Part shown: positions 44,255-53,880 of the stretch, piece by piece
Position numbering within the stretch: position 1 is the first letter of the stretch
How the letters are laid out: every line of letters starts with the position of its first letter
NCBI GenBank assembly: GCA_018817385.1
Contig: JAHIUA010000023.1
Coordinates: 114,337 to 178,336 of the forward strand
Reading direction: 5' to 3'
DNA: 64,000 nucleotides
Source of the DNA: Pseudomonadota bacterium
GTDB taxonomy: Bacteria > Desulfobacterota > Desulfobulbia > Desulfobulbales > Desulfocapsaceae
Translations under genes and position numbers: made by a program
Notes under the pieces: generated by a model
The model's input: the letters and a program-made list of their open reading frames with translations, nothing else
The model's database searches: none
Told to the model about the DNA's origin: nothing

Positions 44255-45307
44255 TTAGTCTGGAAGAATGAGGACCTTTGCACCCCTGATTCGCTGCTCC
44301 TTGATTTCCAGGAGGGCCCGGTTGGCCTCTTCCAGCGGATATTCCACCACCTCGGCCAGGATTGGAATCTCTGCTGCCAGAGCCAGGAACTCTCTGACAT
44401 CACTGCTGGCCACGTTGGCCACTGACTTGATCTCCTTTTCCATCCACAGGTGGGTCTCGTAATTGAGGCGGAGCAATTCTTCTTTGTCTCCGTCCTCTTT
44501 GCGGATGGCATTGATCACCAGTCTCCCGCCTGGCTCAAGGGCCTGCAGGGCCTCTACAACAGGTTTCCAGGCCGGGGTGGTGTCAATGATGGCGTGCAGC
44601 TTTTGCAGCGCATCCGCACCGATGGCTCCAGCCCAGGCCGCACCCAGTTCCAGGGCAAACTGTTGTTCGGCCGTCTTCCTGGCAAAGACTGAGACCTCGC
44701 TGTCTGGATACCGGTGGCGGACCATCTGCAGGACCAGGTGGGCAGAGCTGCCAAAGCCGGTGAGGCCCAGTCGTTGGCCATTTTTCAGGCCGCTGAGTTT
44801 GAGGGAACGATAGCCGATGGCTCCTGCGCAGAGAAGGGGGGCGGCCTGGCTGTCGCTGAAACACTCCGGAATGGGATGGACAAAGGCTTCTTGCACCGTC
44901 AGGTACTGGGCATAGCCCCCGTTCACGTCCCTGCCTGTGGCCTGAAAGTCTGGACAGAGGTTGTCATTGCCGGCCAGACAGTGCTGACAGCAGCCGCAGG
45001 CAGAGGCAATCCAGGCCACACCCACTCGAACTCCTCTCTGGAGGCTACTACGCACAGCCTCTCCTCTTTCGATCACTCTTCCCACCACCTGATGACCAGG
45101 GATCATGGGAAAGTGTTGCGGTGGCGTTCTCCCCTCTATCTCGTCCAGTTCGGTGTGGCAAACACCACAGGCCCGGACTTTGATCAGAATTTCGTTGGCA
45201 GTGGGCACCGGTATGGGCAGCTCTTCAAGGGTGAGAGGGGTACGGTTTTGGCAAAGATCTGCCAGCCGGTGCAGGACCATGGCCTTCATCATCGTCTGTG
45301 TTTTCAT
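44255..45307 (-). CDS. zinc-dependent alcohol dehydrogenase
   Basis: The 350-residue MDR enzyme has catalytic-zinc residues (CGVCHTELD, GHQVVGRV with Gln for the usual Glu, and PLLCAG), a structural zinc loop CGCCQHCLAGNDNLC and a nucleotide-binding LTGFGSSAH. It is the last gene of the minus-strand sortase-system operon and overlaps the PdsS-type kinase by four bases. The substrate and reason for its place here are unknown. Confidence 0.9.
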   Translation of the reverse strand: MKTQTMMKAMVLHRLADLCQNRTPLTLEELPIPVPTANEILIKVRACGVCHTELDEIEGRTPPQHFPMIPGHQVVGRVIERGEAVRSSLQRGVRVGVAWIASACGCCQHCLAGNDNLCPDFQATGRDVNGGYAQYLTVQEAFVHPIPECFSDSQAAPLLCAGAIGYRSLKLSGLKNGQRLGLTGFGSSAHLVLQMVRHRYPDSEVSVFARKTAEQQFALELGAAWAGAIGADALQKLHAIIDTTPAWKPVVEALQALEPGGRLVINAIRKEDGDKEELLRLNYETHLWMEKEIKSVANVASSDVREFLALAAEIPILAEVVEYPLEEANRALLEIKEQRIRGAKVLILPD

Positions 45308-47478
45308 TGTTCCGCCAGTGGTTGAGGGTTTTGGGTCTGCCGGGGCAGGGTGACGGTGAAGCAGACGCCCTGTAGCCCGTTGCTGAGATTTTCGGCCCGG
45401 ATAGTGCCGCGATGGTGTTCAATAATGGTTCGAACCACATAGAGGCCGAGACCGAGGTGGGGTGTGATCTCTTTCTGGGTGCGCAGCGAGACCATGGAGT
45501 TGAAGATATGTCCCAGCATGTCAGGGGCAATGGTGGCCCCCTCATTACTGACCTGCAGCTCCAGGCTGTTTTGCCGGCCTGAGAGGCGGAGGGTGACAGG
45601 GGTCCCGGCCCTATGGAAGGAGATGGCGTTGTCGATGAGTTTTTCGAGCATCTGCCGCAGCCGATCCGGATCACCGTGGATCAGGATGGCTTCAGGCGGG
45701 GCCTGATAGATAAACTCGACCTGGGGATAGCTCGGCCCCCAGCCATGTTCCAGCCAGAGGGCGAGGGCGGAGGAGAGATCAAAGGTCTCCGGGAAGTCAT
45801 ACCCCAGGGCTTCTTGGAGGCTTGTGGCATCACGGATGGCGGTGAGCAGCGATTCCATGCGTTGCACATCGCGCAGGGCCCAGGCGATGAAGTTTTTTGC
45901 CTCTGGGTCAGGATTGGGGAGCTCTTTTTCCAGATTCTTGAGGGAGGCAGAAATCCCGGCCAGAGGGGTACGCATCTCATGCTCCAGGTTGTCTGCCATT
46001 TTTTCCCGGTATTCGTTCTGTTCCTTGAGCTGAATGAGCATGGAGGCAAGGGTGCGGGAGAGGTCGCCTATTTCGTCCCTGGCCCGCACCGGGGTAATGG
46101 TCGTGACGATTCGCCCGTCCTTGCTGATGGCACTTGCCGCCTGATTGCGCAGGCGACGGATACGGCTGGAGATGCGTGAGGCAAAGAGGAGGAGGCCCAG
46201 TCCCACCACCACAAAGGCCATCACTGTGAGGCCGATTGACTCTTCTATCATCTTATTTTTTAGAGCCAAGATGGAATTGGTGGTCTGTTCCACCACCACT
46301 GCCCCCACCACATTTCCCTCATCCTGTAACGGGGTGATAGCTGCCATCACCTCCACCCGGGCATCGGCCAGGCGATAGTGGGTGATGCTGGATTTACCCT
46401 GCAGGCCTTCTTCAATGCCCTGGATATCCAGGCGCCTTGGCTGGGAGGCCGGCGGAGTAAAATTGGTTGTAAAGGGTTCGGTGAACAGGCGGTATACAGG
46501 GGCCAGCTGCTGGTGCAGCCAGGAGAGCATGGAGTCCAGTCCCTGTTCGGATTCTTTTTGCTGCGGGGGGTCGGTTTTCAGGCTGCCGAACAGGGCCCGA
46601 ACCCGTCTGTTATTGTCAATAACCCGGATACGCGAATGGGGCCGGTCCAGGCGGTTCAGCAGGGCCTCAATGGCTGTGGAGGGGGCAAGAAGCCACCCCA
46701 GTTCACCGATCTGGCCGGGGTTGGCTGTGCCGATAATGGTTTCCACTCCTCGTCCCTGTTCATCGTCCACATCGGCCACCGCAAAGGCCAGACGTTTTCC
46801 GATCATCTCTAAAGGGATCCGCAGTTCAACGGTATAACCATTTCCGGTCTCTGCCCACACGCCCTGGATACGGGGTTCATTGGCTTGCGGCAGTTGCTCT
46901 TTTGGATCGGGGTCCATGGAAAAACCGTTGAGCCACCCGGGTTTTTCAGCGGCCAGCAGGTACCGATGGAGTTCTCCCGTCCGGTCTTCGATGCCGATCT
47001 GGATGTGATCCGCTTTTCCAGGATAGAAGGAATGGGGATCGCGATACACCAGTCGGTCATCGTGGACCAGAAACAGGGCGTAGAGATATTTCCCTCGCTG
47101 TCCCAGCAGGTGCCTGAATTTGAGGGATTCCGGCCTGTACGGTGCTAGAGAGGAGAGGACATGTTCAGCTCCGAATTCCTCGCTCTGCTGGAGCTCCGGC
47201 TGCCAGTCATCTGTCTTGCCGTTCAGTCGAATGGAGTTGGAGAGATGGAAGAGGTAGAGGTCGCGGTTCTGATCCAGGGAGTGAAAGAGCTCACGGTCAA
47301 AGATGTCTGGTCGATTGGCGAGGGCTGTGGCCACGGCTCTGGCCGTGAACATCAGGGCCTCCTCCCGGCTGGCGAGGAGACTGGACTGGAGTATGGCGCT
47401 GAAGCGGAAGCCGATCAGAGGGATAAGCAGGAGCAAGAGGGAGATGAGGGTGAGCTTCAGACGAAGAGAGATGCGCAT
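45304..47478 (-). CDS. pdsS: PdsS-type sensor histidine kinase of the dedicated sortase system
   Basis: The 724-residue protein has a membrane helix (about 8-28), a periplasmic domain with a CBM9/DOMON-like beta segment (IRLNGKTDDWQPEL ... GYTVELRIPLEMIGKRLAFAVADVDD), a second helix (about 405-430), HAMP, and the kinase core (DNLEHEMRTPLAG near 501, HLGLGLYVVR). The layout fits the proteobacterial dedicated sortase system kinase. The PdsR-type regulator is the first gene of the same operon. Confidence 0.85.
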   Translation of the reverse strand: MRISLRLKLTLISLLLLLIPLIGFRFSAILQSSLLASREEALMFTARAVATALANRPDIFDRELFHSLDQNRDLYLFHLSNSIRLNGKTDDWQPELQQSEEFGAEHVLSSLAPYRPESLKFRHLLGQRGKYLYALFLVHDDRLVYRDPHSFYPGKADHIQIGIEDRTGELHRYLLAAEKPGWLNGFSMDPDPKEQLPQANEPRIQGVWAETGNGYTVELRIPLEMIGKRLAFAVADVDDEQGRGVETIIGTANPGQIGELGWLLAPSTAIEALLNRLDRPHSRIRVIDNNRRVRALFGSLKTDPPQQKESEQGLDSMLSWLHQQLAPVYRLFTEPFTTNFTPPASQPRRLDIQGIEEGLQGKSSITHYRLADARVEVMAAITPLQDEGNVVGAVVVEQTTNSILALKNKMIEESIGLTVMAFVVVGLGLLLFASRISSRIRRLRNQAASAISKDGRIVTTITPVRARDEIGDLSRTLASMLIQLKEQNEYREKMADNLEHEMRTPLAGISASLKNLEKELPNPDPEAKNFIAWALRDVQRMESLLTAIRDATSLQEALGYDFPETFDLSSALALWLEHGWGPSYPQVEFIYQAPPEAILIHGDPDRLRQMLEKLIDNAISFHRAGTPVTLRLSGRQNSLELQVSNEGATIAPDMLGHIFNSMVSLRTQKEITPHLGLGLYVVRTIIEHHRGTIRAENLSNGLQGVCFTVTLPRQTQNPQPLAEQ

Positions 47479-47533
47479 GGCTGTTTACATTTGTCGACGG
47501 AGCGGGCCACTGACAAGCCTTCGCCAGGTACCC

Positions 47534-48868
47534 TTAAAAAAAATAGCGGATCCGGAGTTCCACCTTGTTGCTGTTGCCCTTTTCTCCATACTCTGTAGCT
47601 TTGCCGCCATTGATCAGCGAAAAACGGAGGCGGAATTCCCAATTGGTCAGTCCGTTATAGACGCCTTCTGGGCTGATGGAATAGCTCTGGTCTTCGAGGT
47701 TGACAAGGGCCGTGATACCGGGAGTGAAATAAAGGATGTCAAAAGGCTCTTTCATGGTCCATTTGCTGTACAGGTATTGGCGTCCCGGCTGTGGTCGGCC
47801 ATATCCTTTCAGGCTCATCTCCCGTGCCTTGTCGAGGAGAGTGGTGTCGAGTACCGGATCCTGGGCCAGGCCTGCCGCAGCCAGCTGATAAAAACGCGAC
47901 ATCTCCTCTTGGCTGTAGCCACCACCGTTATAATAATATTCGACGATGGTGGTGATGTCATTTGCAGAGAGGTAGCGAATGCCGAGGAGGGTAGAGAATG
48001 CAGGGTCCTCGACCCTTGAAGAGGAGTTGTCCTCTTCAAGGATGATTTTTTCCAGTTCCGGTATGTAGGCTGCTTCTCCATGGATCTCAAAGTGTGGGGC
48101 CAGGTTGGTGGAAAAATCGAGGCCGAAGCGGTCTGAGCGGCTGTCTCCGCCCAGAAAAATCAGGTCGATATCCGTATCCAGATAGAGCAGGTAGAGCTTG
48201 GCTGCCAGGTTGACATTGTCGCTTACTCCAAAATCTTCATTAATGTCTTCCCATACCGGCAAGACGGCCAGGGTAAGGGCTGCGGTCTGCAGAGGACCTT
48301 GATAGCTTTTGATGAAATCTGTTTCGGCCGTAATATAGCCTTCCAGGGCCTCTTCGGGGTTGTTGGGGTCCTTGCTGCGATTGATAAATCCAACCGGGTT
48401 CCAGGCGTAGCCTTTCCCCCATTTATATGATTTTTTGCCGAGTGCCAGGCTAAGAGAGGGATCTGCCTTGAGTGAGAAATAGGCAGAATAGACATCGGCC
48501 ATATCGCTCCACCCTGAGGTGTCCTCTTGAGCGGCGGCCTTGAGCTGCCAGTTGAGGCTGCTGATCCCACGGGCATAGCTCCCGTCCAGCTGCATTGCGG
48601 CCGTGAGCAGATCCACGATGGCCTCATCGGGATCTGCAAGGTTTAAGGTGGAGAAGACAGATCCCTGGTTGAGATCCATGTGCTCTCCTCTGATCTCAAG
48701 GTAGCCTCCCATTTGCAGATCTTTCTTCTCGATCTCTTCCAGGTCGAAGGAAAACTCTTCTGCCGCGCAGAGGTGAGGAAAAAAAAGAGCCAGGCAGGAG
48801 AGGAACAGGGCAATACAGGGTCCTGATTGTATCCTCCTCCAAGGAGAAGATTTATTTGCGTAAGTCAT
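47534..48868 (-). CDS. outer-membrane beta-barrel protein, uncharacterised
   Basis: The 444-residue protein has a signal peptide (ending HLCAA, about residue 36) and alternating beta-type strands ending in Phe (RIRYFF), as expected for an outer-membrane barrel of about 14-18 strands. I cannot name its family. Its start overlaps the LolA-like gene by 17 bases, and it sits beside MacB-type ABC genes, which hints at an export path across both membranes. Confidence 0.75.
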   Translation of the reverse strand: MTYANKSSPWRRIQSGPCIALFLSCLALFFPHLCAAEEFSFDLEEIEKKDLQMGGYLEIRGEHMDLNQGSVFSTLNLADPDEAIVDLLTAAMQLDGSYARGISSLNWQLKAAAQEDTSGWSDMADVYSAYFSLKADPSLSLALGKKSYKWGKGYAWNPVGFINRSKDPNNPEEALEGYITAETDFIKSYQGPLQTAALTLAVLPVWEDINEDFGVSDNVNLAAKLYLLYLDTDIDLIFLGGDSRSDRFGLDFSTNLAPHFEIHGEAAYIPELEKIILEEDNSSSRVEDPAFSTLLGIRYLSANDITTIVEYYYNGGGYSQEEMSRFYQLAAAGLAQDPVLDTTLLDKAREMSLKGYGRPQPGRQYLYSKWTMKEPFDILYFTPGITALVNLEDQSYSISPEGVYNGLTNWEFRLRFSLINGGKATEYGEKGNSNKVELRIRYFF

Positions 48869-49604
48869 TGACCTTGGACAAGTAGTTCAGAGTAAAGACC
48901 TCGTCGGCAAATTCTTTTTTTTGTACCTTGGCAAAGAGCATGAGCGAACGGTAGTCCTTGTGCAGGGGACTTTCAGTTTCCAGGACCGAGGGCCTGACCA
49001 GGCCGTCACCAAAATCTTCTATCTTGGAGTAGTGCAGGGTCTTGATGAGCATACCGCTGACGGCATAACATTCGATGCTGGTTGGCAGCATACTTTTTTT
49101 ATCAACGATCATCTGCAGGTGATCATAGGCAACGGAGGACGTTCTCGCCTTGAGTTTGAGCTGGTAGCTTTCTTCCTTCTCGCTGATGGATTCGGCCTCA
49201 TATTCAACATGGTAATCGAGGCGGAGGATATCGGAGTTGTTAAAGATTCCTCCGGTCACCGATTGGAGACTGGTGATGCGCAGGGGTTTCCCCACATTGG
49301 GTATATAGAGCCACATATTGTCTCCCAGGCGGAGAGTGGCCCTCCCTTCTTCACTGGCAGGGGAGATGAAGAGGGCGACCATCTTGTCCTGACCTGTCTT
49401 GACGGTATAGAGGACAAATTCCTTTTTTGTACCATCGGGCTCAATATTGATGAGTTTTCTGTACATCTCATAGGACCCGGGCTGCATGTTGTTATCCACC
49501 TGGCGGAGAATTTCGTTGCCATCCAGGGCCAGAGCAGGCCCGGCAATAGAGAGGAGAAGCAGGGCAACGGCTATGTGAAGATGACTGAGTCTATTTTTGG
49601 GCAT
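48852..49604 (-). CDS. LolA-like outer-membrane lipoprotein-sorting protein
   Basis: The 250-residue protein has a signal peptide (to about 26, AGPALA) and a LolA/LolB-like beta body in the COG2834 style (PGSYEMYRKLINIEPDGTKKEFVLYTVKTGQDKMVALFISPASEEGRATLRLGDNMWLYIPNVGKPLRI). Such proteins carry lipids or lipoproteins between membranes. Gene order with an MacB-type ABC pair and an outer-membrane protein suggests one transport machine. Confidence 0.85.
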   Translation of the reverse strand: MPKNRLSHLHIAVALLLLSIAGPALALDGNEILRQVDNNMQPGSYEMYRKLINIEPDGTKKEFVLYTVKTGQDKMVALFISPASEEGRATLRLGDNMWLYIPNVGKPLRITSLQSVTGGIFNNSDILRLDYHVEYEAESISEKEESYQLKLKARTSSVAYDHLQMIVDKKSMLPTSIECYAVSGMLIKTLHYSKIEDFGDGLVRPSVLETESPLHKDYRSLMLFAKVQKKEFADEVFTLNYLSKVNDLRK

Positions 49605-49992
49605 GGTTTTGCTCCTTGACCGCGTCGATCACGCGGCCTTGGCGTTCGATGGTTTGGATCTGAGAGGCGTTGAGTGCAGCCTCCATTTTGCGGCCGAATT
49701 CCCCGGCAATGACCAGGGTCACTTTTTTTTCGGCAAGCAAGGCGGCGGCCCTGGGCCCGGCTCCACCGCGGACATCGGTAGAGGGGTTTTCTACCGTTTG
49801 CAATAGCTTGTTTTCTTGGTCGAAGATCAGGAAGTAGGGGGCGCGGGCGGCAATCTGACTGATCTGGGAGGTCATTTCTGTGCCTTCCGCGGCGACGGCT
49901 ATTTGCAGTTGAGCCTCCGCGGCTGCAGCTGTTCCTGCCAGTAGGAGCAGGAAGAAAAATGAGCTTGTGATGGTCTGGAGTAGTCGTGGCAT
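49591..49992 (-). CDS. exported NifX/NifB-family protein
   Basis: The 133-residue protein has a clear signal peptide (hydrophobic about 8-23, TAAAAEA) followed by the FeMo-cofactor-binding fold: LQIAVAAEGTEMTSQISQIAARAPYFLIFD, ENPSTDVRGGAGPRAAALLAEKKVTLVIAGEFGRKMEAALNASQI. This family normally works in the cytosol, so a periplasmic member is unusual. It overlaps the LolA-like gene. The Cys ligands of cytosolic members are absent. Confidence 0.78.
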   Translation of the reverse strand: MPRLLQTITSSFFFLLLLAGTAAAAEAQLQIAVAAEGTEMTSQISQIAARAPYFLIFDQENKLLQTVENPSTDVRGGAGPRAAALLAEKKVTLVIAGEFGRKMEAALNASQIQTIERQGRVIDAVKEQNHAQK

Positions 49993-50036
49993 AGTCTTTC
50001 TCCTGTGGTGAAGGGGTGTTGTTTTACGCGCCTGCC

Positions 50037-51281
50037 TCAGACATGGCGCAGGGCCGTAATCGGATCCATCCTGGCTGCCTTCCAGGCAGGCTGCAGGCTG
50101 GCAAGTACCGCAATAGCAATGACAATGAGCGAAACAGTGAGCACTTCAGCGACCCCGATGCTGGGGGAGAGGAGCAGGCCCTCCTGCCGGCCAAAATCAA
50201 AACTGATCTGGGAGATATTCATGGCTCCAATGGCGAGCAGGCTGATGAGAACACCACTCAGGGTGCCCAACAGGCCGAGGAGAAAGCCCTCCATGATGAA
50301 CAGGGCCAGGATTTTATTGGGGGAGGTACCCATGGCAGCAATGGTACCGATTTCATTGATACGCTCATACACTGCCATGATCATCACATTCATGATACTC
50401 ACCAGGACGATTGCCACCAGCATGACCTTGATAAACAGGGTCATGAGGTCAATCATGCGGGCGATATTGAAAAATGGCGACAGTTTTTCCCAGGTATGTA
50501 CCTCAAAGACCGGTTTATCCATTTGGTTTTTCAGGGAGCCCAGGGTGGTATCCAGGTTGGCAAAGACATCCTTCATGCTTTGAATTTTCTTCAGGCGGAT
50601 GGCGATCTCACTGACCTCTTTATCCTCCATGCGGAGGAGGGCTCTGGCGTCGTCTATATGGATGATGCCATCACGGCCTCCAGGGCCGGAAATGCCTTCC
50701 AGGATACCACGAACCACAAAGGGCTGTCCATTGACAGAGCCATCCTTATTGGTTGCCACCAGGACAATGGAATCGTTGAGTTTTACATCCATTCCCTTGG
50801 CAATCAGCTCAGGGACCAGTATCTCACCTTTTGCCACAAGCCCTTCCTTCTTTCCTTCGATCATTCGCTCGGCCAGCATGGGAACGGTCTTCAACTCTTG
50901 TTCGGGGTTGACTGCATTGAGGCGGATGTTGGTGGTCTCCGTGTAATTACTGAACATGGCCCCGAGCTTGATGCGCATGGAGTAAGCTGCCACATTCTTG
51001 TCTTTTTCCAGGGCCTCTTCCACCACCTTGATCTGCTTGCCTTTCAGGTTCCTGTCCAGGGGCAGATTGTCTATGGAGGCCAGGTAGCCCTTCCTGTGTA
51101 CCTGCAGATGTCCAAGCATGGAATCGGTGATCTGTCCGACCATCATACTTTTGAAGGAACCGGAGATGGAAACGAAGAGCAATACTGCCACGATCCCGAG
51201 AGTGATAAGACTGGAGGTGAGCAGGGTACGTCTCATGTAGCGGCGGAGATTGCGGAGGGCGAGCTTGAAAATATTAAACAT
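50037..51281 (-). CDS. MacB/LolC-type ABC transporter permease (FtsX family)
   Basis: The 414-residue permease has an N-terminal helix (about 20-42), a MacB-like periplasmic domain (about 45-280), and three C-terminal helices with FtsX signature LFIKVMLVAIVLVSIMNVMIMAVYERINEIGTIAAMGTSPNKI. I start at ATG 51281, eight bases inside the ATPase gene, with AGGAAATC before it. It pairs with the ATPase for lipoprotein or peptide transport. Confidence 0.9.
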   Translation of the reverse strand: MFNIFKLALRNLRRYMRRTLLTSSLITLGIVAVLLFVSISGSFKSMMVGQITDSMLGHLQVHRKGYLASIDNLPLDRNLKGKQIKVVEEALEKDKNVAAYSMRIKLGAMFSNYTETTNIRLNAVNPEQELKTVPMLAERMIEGKKEGLVAKGEILVPELIAKGMDVKLNDSIVLVATNKDGSVNGQPFVVRGILEGISGPGGRDGIIHIDDARALLRMEDKEVSEIAIRLKKIQSMKDVFANLDTTLGSLKNQMDKPVFEVHTWEKLSPFFNIARMIDLMTLFIKVMLVAIVLVSIMNVMIMAVYERINEIGTIAAMGTSPNKILALFIMEGFLLGLLGTLSGVLISLLAIGAMNISQISFDFGRQEGLLLSPSIGVAEVLTVSLIVIAIAVLASLQPAWKAARMDPITALRHV

Positions 51282-51969
51282 GATTTCCTCCTTTGCCCTG
51301 CAGCAGTTTTCCGTCTTCCAGGGTAAAGATCGTTTCTGCATTATTGACGACTCTGGGATCGTGGGTGGAAAAAATAAAGGTGGTCCCAAATTCATCACGC
51401 ATCTTTTTCATCAGTTCAATGACATGGTTGGCGGTCGTACTGTCCAGGTTGGCTGTGGGTTCATCGGCGAGGACCAGACTGGCATTGGTGACCAGGGCCC
51501 TGGCCACGGCGACCCGCTGTTTCTGGCCGCCGGAAATCTGGCTGGGGAATTTATGCCCCTGATCCCCCATGCCTACGGCCTCCAGCAGTTCCTGAACCCG
51601 CTTTCTCCTCTTTTCTCTGGGCCAGTTCTGGACCATCTGCAACGGATATTCTACATTTTCAAAGACAGTCAGTACCGGGATGAGATTGAAATCCTGAAAG
51701 ACAAAGCCGATGTGTTCGCCTCTGAATTTTGCTGCCTGCTGGCGATTGAGGTTGCTGATGTCTTTTCCAACTACCTGCAGGCTGCCTGCCGTTGGCGGAT
51801 CGAGACAACCGATCATGTTCAACAGGGTCGACTTGCCGCTTCCGGATGGGCCGACAAAGGAGACAAAGGAGGCTGGTTGGATGGTGAAGTCCACTCCCTG
51901 TATTGCCTGGACGTCGATGTCCCCGCTTCTATAGGTTTTTTTGAGTTGTTTTGCGACAACCATTGCCAT
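51274..51969 (-). CDS. MacB/LolD-type ABC ATPase
   Basis: The 231-residue ATPase has Walker A GPSGSGKST, signature QISGGQKQRVAVARAL, Walker B LVLADEPTANLD and H-loop FSTHDPRV. LolD-subfamily spacing is clear. I start at ATG 51969, with AAGGAGA before it; an in-frame ATG at 52056 would add 29 residues of no family match. Confidence 0.93.
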   Translation of the reverse strand: MAMVVAKQLKKTYRSGDIDVQAIQGVDFTIQPASFVSFVGPSGSGKSTLLNMIGCLDPPTAGSLQVVGKDISNLNRQQAAKFRGEHIGFVFQDFNLIPVLTVFENVEYPLQMVQNWPREKRRKRVQELLEAVGMGDQGHKFPSQISGGQKQRVAVARALVTNASLVLADEPTANLDSTTANHVIELMKKMRDEFGTTFIFSTHDPRVVNNAETIFTLEDGKLLQGKGGNHV

Positions 51970-52107
51970 GAAGTTTCTCCTTGTCTGTATTCTCTTGTTA
52001 AACAGCAGCCATTGTCTGTTCTGACCATGGGGAAGCATAAGCATGGATCTTGCCAAAATGAAACGCTTTCTTCCTCCTACTCTGACAAAAAAGAAGGGTT
52101 GCTGTGC

Positions 52108-52635
52108 TCAGGCATGGCCTGTCACCCCCTTTTTCTCCTGCAAGACACGCATGCACATCCCCTGGCCAAGGGCGCCAACCAGGATAGAAAAGGAGAAGAC
52201 GAGGGTAAAGATCAGGCCGAAGGAGTCGATCATCATCGGCAGCAGGGGAATTTTAATGGCCCGGGAAGCAAAAAAGACCGCAAGCAGTTCATCCTTCATG
52301 CCGTGGCTGCGCAGATCTTCCAGGAGAGGGTACCAGGCATACATTGGTCCGTGACTGATGACCCCAGCTGCCAGGGCCCAGAGCCACCCCTTGCTGCCAC
52401 AATCCTTGCCAAGATGTTTGGCAATCTGTTTGGGCTTGAGGAAGTAGTTGAGCAGGGCCGTAAAGAGGATGACAACAGCAAAAATAGGCAGAATTTTCAA
52501 AAGGACAGACCCGCTTTTCCCCAGGGCCAAGAGGGCCGAGTGACTGTTTGTCAGAAAGAGGACAGCGTACAAGATGAGGACTGTCAGGAGGAGGTATCTG
52601 CCGCGAAAGGTAAAGGGCTTTTCTTCTGTTTTCAT
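52108..52635 (-). CDS. YraQ/UPF0718-type permease, second half
   Basis: A 175-residue membrane protein with about four helices (LLLTVLILYAVLFL, ILPIFAVVILFTALLNYFL, WLWALAAGVISHGPMYAWYPLLEDL, IKIPLLPMMIDSFGLIFTLVF). HGPMYAWYPLL is a characteristic motif. It overlaps its partner by four bases. The two may together form one UPF0718-like permease split in two; substrate is unknown. Confidence 0.72.
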   Translation of the reverse strand: MKTEEKPFTFRGRYLLLTVLILYAVLFLTNSHSALLALGKSGSVLLKILPIFAVVILFTALLNYFLKPKQIAKHLGKDCGSKGWLWALAAGVISHGPMYAWYPLLEDLRSHGMKDELLAVFFASRAIKIPLLPMMIDSFGLIFTLVFSFSILVGALGQGMCMRVLQEKKGVTGHA

Positions 52636-53078
52636 GACAGGACCTGCATGCTGAAACCGGTCAGTATGGCAATGAGTATGGTGAAGAGGAAGGCCAGGAT
52701 ATTTCGATAGAGGGTAAAACGGCTGCCAAAGACCTCTACCTCTGCAGGCAGGTGAATGAAGCCAAGGGTGACCCAGGAGAGGAGAAAGGCAGTCACTGCA
52801 TACAGGGAAATACCCTGTTCCAGCAGTTCAGAACCGATCAGGTAGCTGATAATTGGGTTGCCTACGGCTATCGCCCCACTCAAGGTACCGATGAGAGAGT
52901 CTAGCAGGGGATTGCCCCGGAATAAGGAGGTGAGCATTTGCGGGGTCACCACAATCTGCAAGAGACCGACCAGGCCAATGACCCCCAAGAGCAGGGGCAT
53001 CATCGCCAAAAAGGAGAGACTGCTTTTTTGCAGTACCTTGAGGAAGGAAGGTCGTGCTGGTGATGGGTTTTCTTTCAT
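52632..53078 (-). CDS. YraQ/UPF0718-type permease, first half
   Basis: A 148-residue membrane protein with about four helices and IGTLSGAIAVGNPIISYLIGSELLEQGISLYAVTAFLLSWVTLGFIHLPAE, a permease-like loop. It overlaps the PdsR-type regulator and the next permease by four bases each, so all three are translationally coupled. Confidence 0.72.
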   Translation of the reverse strand: MKENPSPARPSFLKVLQKSSLSFLAMMPLLLGVIGLVGLLQIVVTPQMLTSLFRGNPLLDSLIGTLSGAIAVGNPIISYLIGSELLEQGISLYAVTAFLLSWVTLGFIHLPAEVEVFGSRFTLYRNILAFLFTILIAILTGFSMQVLS

Positions 53079-53785
53079 GGCGTCTTCTCCAGCCAGCGAT
53101 ACCCCATGCCGTATTCGGCACGGATGGCATCAAATTCCTGGTCGGTTTCGCGAAATTTCTCTCTGATCCTCCTGACATGGGCGGCGATGGCGTTATTGGT
53201 GACCACCACATTGGCCGCATCCATGAGCTGATCATGGGATTTGACATGGCCTGGCCGTCGCACCAGGGCACTGAGGATCCAGAATTCGGTGAGCGTCAGA
53301 CTCACCACCACACCTTTCCAGCTGACCTGCTTGCGTTCTTCCTCGATACGTATGGAACCGTGTTTGAGGATGGTTTCATCGCTGCTTTTTTCTGTGCCGC
53401 GAATGGCCTCCAGCATCTTGAAGAGGGCCGAGATCCGCACTGGGAGAAAGTCGAGAGTGGTGGTGTCTTTGGTCAGATAATCCCAGGCCCCGAGTCGGAG
53501 GCCGGAGACCCGGTCCAGGTCGGAATTGCGGGCAGTGAGAAAGATGATGGGCAGTATGGGAGAGAGGTTGCGCAGTTCCCGGCAGAGCTCAAAACCACCT
53601 TCCATCTCCTCCTGCAGCATCACGTCGAGGATGGCCAGGTCTGGCAGTTCACGGGAAAAGGCGGAGCTGGCCTCGGCTCTGGAGCTAAAGCTTGTCACCT
53701 GGTAGCCGTCTCGTATCAGGGCCTGGGCATAGTTGTTGCGAAGGGTCTCATCATCTTCAACCAGGGCAATGGTGTAGGAGGGCAT
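53075..53785 (-). CDS. pdsR: PdsR-type response regulator of the dedicated sortase system
   Basis: The 236-residue protein is an OmpR-type regulator: receiver (EDDE, LDVMLQEEMEGGFELC, LTARNSD, LTKDTT) and winged helix (VSLTLTEFWILSALVRRPGHVKSHDQLMDAANVVVTNNAIAAHVRRIREKFRETD). It matches the dedicated sortase system regulator by context and layout. I choose ATG 53785 (MPSYTIALVEDDE). It is first in a nine-gene minus operon that includes its kinase. Confidence 0.88.
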   Translation of the reverse strand: MPSYTIALVEDDETLRNNYAQALIRDGYQVTSFSSRAEASSAFSRELPDLAILDVMLQEEMEGGFELCRELRNLSPILPIIFLTARNSDLDRVSGLRLGAWDYLTKDTTTLDFLPVRISALFKMLEAIRGTEKSSDETILKHGSIRIEEERKQVSWKGVVVSLTLTEFWILSALVRRPGHVKSHDQLMDAANVVVTNNAIAAHVRRIREKFRETDQEFDAIRAEYGMGYRWLEKTP

Positions 53786-53880
53786 CGGTATCCTCAGAAA
53801 AAATAAATCTGAAAAGCATTTTTTTATAACTAGCACAGAATAGTCGATTTGGCTATGGGTTGCTGTTCATTATCATCATG

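Noticed and set aside
50016..52710. Long plus-strand ORFs (436 and 486 codons) over the ABC genes
   Set aside because: Antisense shadows of well-conserved ABC permease, ATPase and permease genes.
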